A DNA stretch of 44,905 bases from positions 48,673 to 93,577 of the forward strand of contig NZ_LMUW01000207.1 of assembly GCF_009765735.1 (NCBI RefSeq). Reading direction: 5' to 3'. How positions within the stretch are numbered: position 1 is the stretch's first letter; each line of letters begins with the position of its first letter. Below are positions 40,986 through 44,905 of the stretch, piece by piece. The notes below the pieces were generated by a model that did not search any database, was not told where the DNA came from, and saw only the letters and a program-made list of their open reading frames with translations. A program made the translations under genes and the position numbers. Origin of the DNA: Xenophilus sp. L33. GTDB taxonomy: Bacteria > Pseudomonadota > Gammaproteobacteria > Burkholderiales > Burkholderiaceae_C.

Positions 40986-43900
40986 TCAAGCCGGAAGGCT
41001 CGGAGGTGGTGGACCCAGTTGAAGCCCTCTCGTCATGAAATACAGCAGTTCCCTGTCTGCATCCAGGACGCCTGAAGTCAGCTTCTTGCCAAGCGATCCG
41101 GCGAGCTGATCCATATACTTCTTCTCCAGATCGAACTTCTCTCTGATGCGCCAGATGAGAGAACTGTGACGGAAGAGCCTCAACATGTTGTCATAGTCCT
41201 CCTCAGCCTGAAAAGCCCGCCACAGGATCTCGTGGCAGCTATCGAAAAGTGCGTCGATTCTTTGGTTGTAAAGATAACTGTACGCATGCGTACAGTCAAT
41301 CGTCAACTCGCGATCCAGTGCGCCTGACTCGTCGAGGGCCAGCGTCGCGAACCGCAGCGAGCTTCTTACCAGGTTGTAGGGATCGTCTTGCGTTCGTGCA
41401 GTGTGCATGGCCTCTCGCAGAAGATCCTTCCGCCTGTCGGAGTTCGCTGCAGCCGAAGCACGCTCGAGAGCGAAGTTATTTGCCAGAATGAATGCCTTGC
41501 GCTTCACCGCCTGAACCTGAAGTTCCCGAAGTTTAGTCTCACGCTGTTCGTTGTTTTCAGAGCCGTTTGAGGCAATGATCCCTCTTGCCTGCAGCGCAAA
41601 TACCGTCTTCTTGTCGAGTCGCTCAGCCTGCGACGCCGTCTCAATGATTTTCTTCTGGGGTTGCTTCAGCGATTCGTAACAAAGCGCCAAATTGAGAAGC
41701 ACCTGTTGTCGAAGACCTTTCGCTAGCGCCGGTGCGTCGCATGCAATCAGCATCTCGCTTGCACGCTGGCGCTCTCCAATCATGCGAACGGCGATCGCGT
41801 GCTGAACTCTGGCTAGTGAGAGATCAATATTGTTAGGGTATCGCTCAAAAATGGGGAACAGATCATCGTACAGGCTGGTGACGCTTCGATAGTGGGTTCC
41901 GCTTTTGAGCGAAGCGGCATAGGAGGTCGCTAGCGCAACCGCTTCGCTCATTCTCTGAGGCGTGCCTGATTCACCTGCCGCCTTGGCTGCTCTGAGGACC
42001 AGCGTGCTCGCATTTGTAATTTCTCGGATCTCACATTGCGAGTTTTTGAATCGTCGCGCCGTCGGCGAACGAATACCTTGCAACTGCCATTTTTCCCCAA
42101 AATAGAGCGCGAGCGCCTTGGCGCTGAGATTTCGATGTTCAGTCGGGCCCAACGATTGCATCAGGTGTTCACGCACAGGCCGCTTCACGAGCAGCGCGTT
42201 TCCATCGTCCTGCGTCAGCAGGCTCTGCTCCAGCGAAGACACTTGAACCAGGTCAACCAGGCCGCGGTCCAAGAGGATTGATGCGTGATTCGCGTAGAAG
42301 GCCTTCGCGCCGAAGAATCGGCGAACGCGTGACAATTGCTCGCCCTGCGGAAACAAGGAAAGCACCTTGAGGAGGTCGTGGGCCCGAACACACGCCTCAT
42401 CGGGCGAGGCAGACAGGTCCTTGATGGCTCTCGCCAGTGTGGGGTCCACTACCTGTGTTGCGGCCAACCTGCCACTGACATCGGAGTTCAGCTCGTGCAG
42501 ACCGTTGAGTCCAACGATGCGAAGGTCCCTGAGAGCGAGGTCGATGCGCGACGGAATTCCGTCGGTATGCCTATATAGACGCCCCACGACATCGAGGCGA
42601 GCAAGCTGTTCGCCGCCCAGTGGATGAGACGCAACATACTGCGCGACATCGGGCTCTTCCAAAGCGCCGACCTCAACGCATTTAAGCTCGAGGCCCGCCG
42701 GCTTCGCCCGTGACCGAATGACCACCGACAGTTGAGGACAGTAGTCGAGGACCAGTTTGGCCAAGTCACAAACCTGGCGCACGAAATCTCCCTCGTGACC
42801 AGACCCTGCTCCAACCTCAACGTCATCAAGCACGAGCATCGACGGGCCGGCCGCGGCCAGTGCTGCACACAGACTGGCGAAGCTGCAGCCGTACATTTCC
42901 TGGACGCCGCCGAGTACATCATCGCGAGAGCGGTAAGAGTGGACGTCGAGGTAGTAGACGTCATCGCGCCGTCCTCCCAACTGACCTTGAACGCATTGGA
43001 GAAACTCTTCGCCTCCGGTGCCCCAGCTCGCGACCTGCCATGCGATTCGAGAGTCCTTCAGGGCGGCAAGGAAAAAAGCTTGCTCTGCCTTGCGTACTGC
43101 CGCGTGCGCATCCACAAACGCTGCGGGACGAAGCAGTCGCTGGAGCACCAGCCGACTTTGAGCAACAGGCACGAGATCTTCAATCGCATTTGCTACGGGT
43201 GTCGTTTTCGCAGGCCCAATTGCTTGAGGACCTATATCGCAGTAACTGTCGTCGACGAGGTCCCAATCTTGGTTGGAGGCGAGTTTTCGCGATCCGTCGG
43301 AGCGCTGCACAAGCTTTCGAGGCCAGAGGCGAATGACCCCGCGGCTCCCGGGAGAAGGAATCTGGATGGCTGAATAGCCATGGTCGCGACGAAGTTCTGA
43401 AGCGCCTACATGCTCGAGTCCAAATAGCGATGCTGCCTGGATGGAAGTGCGATTTGGGCCTCCGGAGATGGACACGGTAGTGGATCTCCCCTCGTGCATG
43501 TGGCCGAATAGATGCGCGTCGAAGCGAGTTGGCAGATAGATTTCAGAAGACCAATCTGCTATGGCGCGAGGCTCAAGCCAATCTACCGGATGATGGGTAA
43601 CGACCAAGTTGAAATCGTGGCCGCCGCACCAAGCGTCGGGATCGTTGGACGTCACCGCATGCAGCTGGCGCGCATGGAGGCATAGCCGACCCTTGAGATC
43701 GCCCGCGGATACCTGCAGCCATGCCGAATTCAGCCCTACCAGGCCCACGCGCATGTTTGCCTTCTGCAGAGTCGCGGATACATCCCCTGGCAGGATGCCG
43801 TGTGTCAGGTCAAGAAAAGGAATGTGCGTTGCCAGTTGGTCGCGCCATGCCGTGAATGTCGCGAACCAGGTCGACAACGCGGTCCGATAGCTGGACATCG

Positions 43901-44285
43901 CGGATGTCCAGAAATCGCGCTGAACTTCGGGTTCGTTCCACCAGCGTCGCATGACCAAACCCGTCGGATCCAACTCACTCGGGCGAACCAAGTCGTGGTT
44001 GCCCGGAACAACGAACAGGCTCGGCTCGGATCCAAATGACTTGAGATGTGCCCACAGCTCCTTGAGAACGTGAGTTAGACCGTCGAACTCCTCCTTGCTT
44101 GCGCGCTGAGTGAGATCGCCCGAGAAAACAACGAGGTCCCATGGCCCCGCACGTTCGTGAAGGCCGCGAAGATCATCGAAGAACTGCTTTTTGAATGTGG
44201 GCCACATCCAGTCCTGTTCGCCAAGGCCAAAGTGAATATCGCTGAGGTGAAGTAGCCTGATCGACTCCGAGTTGTCCACTGGCAC
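40986..44285 (-). CDS. Metallophosphoesterase / STAND-like NTPase / TPR protein (candidate defence protein)
   Basis: 1,099 residues. GTG 44285 is chosen because AGGAAAG lies 6 nt upstream, and the metallophosphoesterase domain starts immediately. Residues 11-290: RLLHLSDIHFG (Asp16, His18), VVFSGDLTQ, FVVPGNHDL, LVVTHHPVDW and HLFGHMHEG, the full set of calcineurin-like metal-binding motifs. Residues about 390-640 look like a degenerate P-loop NTPase of the STAND type: WQVASWGTGGEEFLQCV lacks the Walker A Lys, whereas SMLVLDDVEV is a good Walker B. Then winged-helix-like FPQGEQLSRVRRFFGAKAFY. From about 750 on, helical TPR-like repeats. The gene is markedly AT-richer than its neighbours. Effector-NTPase-sensor order resembles anti-phage STAND systems; this is inference. 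No partner gene. Confidence 0.85.
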   Translation of the reverse strand: MPVDNSESIRLLHLSDIHFGLGEQDWMWPTFKKQFFDDLRGLHERAGPWDLVVFSGDLTQRASKEEFDGLTHVLKELWAHLKSFGSEPSLFVVPGNHDLVRPSELDPTGLVMRRWWNEPEVQRDFWTSAMSSYRTALSTWFATFTAWRDQLATHIPFLDLTHGILPGDVSATLQKANMRVGLVGLNSAWLQVSAGDLKGRLCLHARQLHAVTSNDPDAWCGGHDFNLVVTHHPVDWLEPRAIADWSSEIYLPTRFDAHLFGHMHEGRSTTVSISGGPNRTSIQAASLFGLEHVGASELRRDHGYSAIQIPSPGSRGVIRLWPRKLVQRSDGSRKLASNQDWDLVDDSYCDIGPQAIGPAKTTPVANAIEDLVPVAQSRLVLQRLLRPAAFVDAHAAVRKAEQAFFLAALKDSRIAWQVASWGTGGEEFLQCVQGQLGGRRDDVYYLDVHSYRSRDDVLGGVQEMYGCSFASLCAALAAAGPSMLVLDDVEVGAGSGHEGDFVRQVCDLAKLVLDYCPQLSVVIRSRAKPAGLELKCVEVGALEEPDVAQYVASHPLGGEQLARLDVVGRLYRHTDGIPSRIDLALRDLRIVGLNGLHELNSDVSGRLAATQVVDPTLARAIKDLSASPDEACVRAHDLLKVLSLFPQGEQLSRVRRFFGAKAFYANHASILLDRGLVDLVQVSSLEQSLLTQDDGNALLVKRPVREHLMQSLGPTEHRNLSAKALALYFGEKWQLQGIRSPTARRFKNSQCEIREITNASTLVLRAAKAAGESGTPQRMSEAVALATSYAASLKSGTHYRSVTSLYDDLFPIFERYPNNIDLSLARVQHAIAVRMIGERQRASEMLIACDAPALAKGLRQQVLLNLALCYESLKQPQKKIIETASQAERLDKKTVFALQARGIIASNGSENNEQRETKLRELQVQAVKRKAFILANNFALERASAAANSDRRKDLLREAMHTARTQDDPYNLVRSSLRFATLALDESGALDRELTIDCTHAYSYLYNQRIDALFDSCHEILWRAFQAEEDYDNMLRLFRHSSLIWRIREKFDLEKKYMDQLAGSLGKKLTSGVLDADRELLYFMTRGLQLGPPPPSLPA

Positions 44286-44411
44286 GCTGTCTTTCCTGTT
44301 TTTTGGGGTAGCGAAATATAAGCGGCGTTGAATCAGAGCGCCACTTGGCACCATCGCCTTTTCGGCTGGGCGAGCGCCTCAAGCTCTTTGCCCAAAGGGG
44401 GTTAGGCAGTG
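44286..44411. promoter_or_regulatory. Upstream region of the large gene
   Basis: AT-rich leader between the gene start and the palindrome. TATATT (minus strand, about 44317-44322) could be a -10 box, with a weak TGGCGC about 17 bp upstream as -35. Low certainty. Nothing else seen. Confidence 0.3.
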
Positions 44412-44429
44412 CATATTATGTTCAATATG
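44412..44429. promoter_or_regulatory. AT-rich palindrome upstream of the large gene
   Basis: CATATT (44412-44417) and AATATG (44424-44429) are perfect inverted arms around 6 nt. It is the most symmetric element in the leader of the metallophosphoesterase gene, about 125-145 nt upstream of its start, and is unusual in this G/C-rich window. It could be an operator. Confidence 0.45.
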
Positions 44430-44905
44430 ATCTGCATAGACGATAGTCGTGCGGATCGGTCTGCGCCGCTGATCAGTTGACGCGGGGTATCTGGTCGATT
44501 TGGACCTCCGACCGGTGTAGCGCGACGGCATGAGCCGATGGAACGCGTTGGTTGCGGTGCCACACATGAGCCGGCGGTCAACTTGCGCCGGGCTACAAGT
44601 CGCCTTCGATATCCTCTCCGTTTACTTCGCAAACGCGATCGAATATGGCGAGCCTCCGGTCGGCACGGGCGATCCAGCCATCGGACCCAACTATTCGCCG
44701 CCTGCTGCCCCTGCGCCTTCTCGTACACACGGATGACCCCTCGCAGCCGCTCGCATTCGCGTTCCAGGGAAGCGACCCAGGGCGCGGGCGTGCTGCGTTT
44801 CGTTAAACGCTTGCGTGTGCAAGGCGGCCATGCCCCAGCGGCTCTCGAACCAGAGGGCCAGGTACACGGCGCGCGGCGCGTTGCCGCTGGCCTGGTAACG
44901 CTGAA
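44430..44905 (-). pseudogene. Partial, frameshifted gene at the right edge
   Basis: From the right edge one minus-strand frame reads RYQASGNAPRAVYLALWFES, RWGMAALHTQAFNETQHARA, a good protein. Near 44785 the coding signal moves by one base and continues APWVASLERECERLRGVIRV, YEKAQGQQ. After about 44690 it becomes Arg-rich with no clear end. A gene damaged by at least one frameshift and perhaps truncated; its family is not recognised. The start lies outside the window. Confidence 0.5.

Overview
The window is 44.9 kb of high-GC DNA (most genes G/C-rich at third positions) with three visibly AT-richer islands: about 10.7-12.3 kb, 17.5-19.0 kb and 41.0-44.5 kb. Gene families point to a betaproteobacterium, most likely Burkholderiales and perhaps Comamonadaceae-like: DUF4124-type secreted proteins, a KfrA-like DNA-binding coiled-coil protein beside a tyrosine recombinase, a LivK-type binding protein, and remnants of CitE-like and CaiB-like genes. 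This assignment is inference. There are no rRNA or tRNA genes, no CRISPR array and no replication origin that I can see. The mix of short unrelated genes on both strands, orphan fragments and broken genes is typical of an accessory or plastic region rather than a core locus.

Layout. 1-5.7 kb: end of an unknown gene, a conserved GGGAFGN-motif protein, a gene broken by an in-frame TAG, two small + strand ORFs, and a ClpP-like/TonB-C fusion followed by a small membrane protein gene. 5.8-9.9 kb: a heptamer tandem repeat, a Fic fragment, a frameshifted membrane gene, a tail-anchored protein, and a run of small + strand hypotheticals. 9.9-15.8 kb: a DUF4236 protein, a HAD phosphatase translationally coupled to a lipoprotein, a secreted protein made of 15-residue repeats, and a KfrA-like gene coupled to a frameshifted small gene. 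16.0-19.8 kb: a tyrosine recombinase with an XerD-like half-site just upstream, a second tail-anchored protein homologous to the one at 6.4 kb, and a lipoprotein gene broken by TAA. 19.9-23.1 kb: a + strand cluster of an HTH protein, a partner with a related C-terminal domain, a frameshifted WYL-like protein, and a protein with two N-terminal repeats, a T5orf172 (GIY-YIG-type) nuclease domain and a RAMA domain. 23.3-29.4 kb: secreted and TPR proteins, an HTH regulator preceded by an array of CGACTGTT repeats, and a zinc-ribbon/DUF2628-like/TPR protein. 29.8-31.9 kb: a two-gene RNA-repair operon (Rnl2-type ligase and an HD/P-loop kinase fusion). 32-38.3 kb: membrane and secreted proteins, a DUF2628/pilin-like fusion, a second ClpP-like gene broken by TAA, a DNA-ligase fragment and a LivK-like binding protein. 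39.1-40.6 kb: a remnant of a CitE-CaiB operon with a sharp left edge, then a ParE/RelE-type toxin-antitoxin operon. 41.0-44.3 kb: one 1,099-residue metallophosphoesterase/STAND-like/TPR gene, preceded by a palindromic intergenic region. The right edge holds a partial, frameshifted gene.

How it works together. The most interesting candidates are the metallophosphoesterase-STAND-like gene, the HTH/WYL/T5orf172-RAMA cluster, the ligase-kinase RNA-repair operon, and the homologous pair of tail-anchored proteins. All sit in a region with a recombinase, a toxin-antitoxin pair and many gene fragments, so a defence or mobile-element role is plausible but not shown. At least nine genes carry an in-frame stop, a frameshift or a truncation. 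The three in-frame stops are TAG, TAA and TAA, and all three stop codons also end intact genes here, so I read these as gene decay (or sequencing error) and not as recoding.
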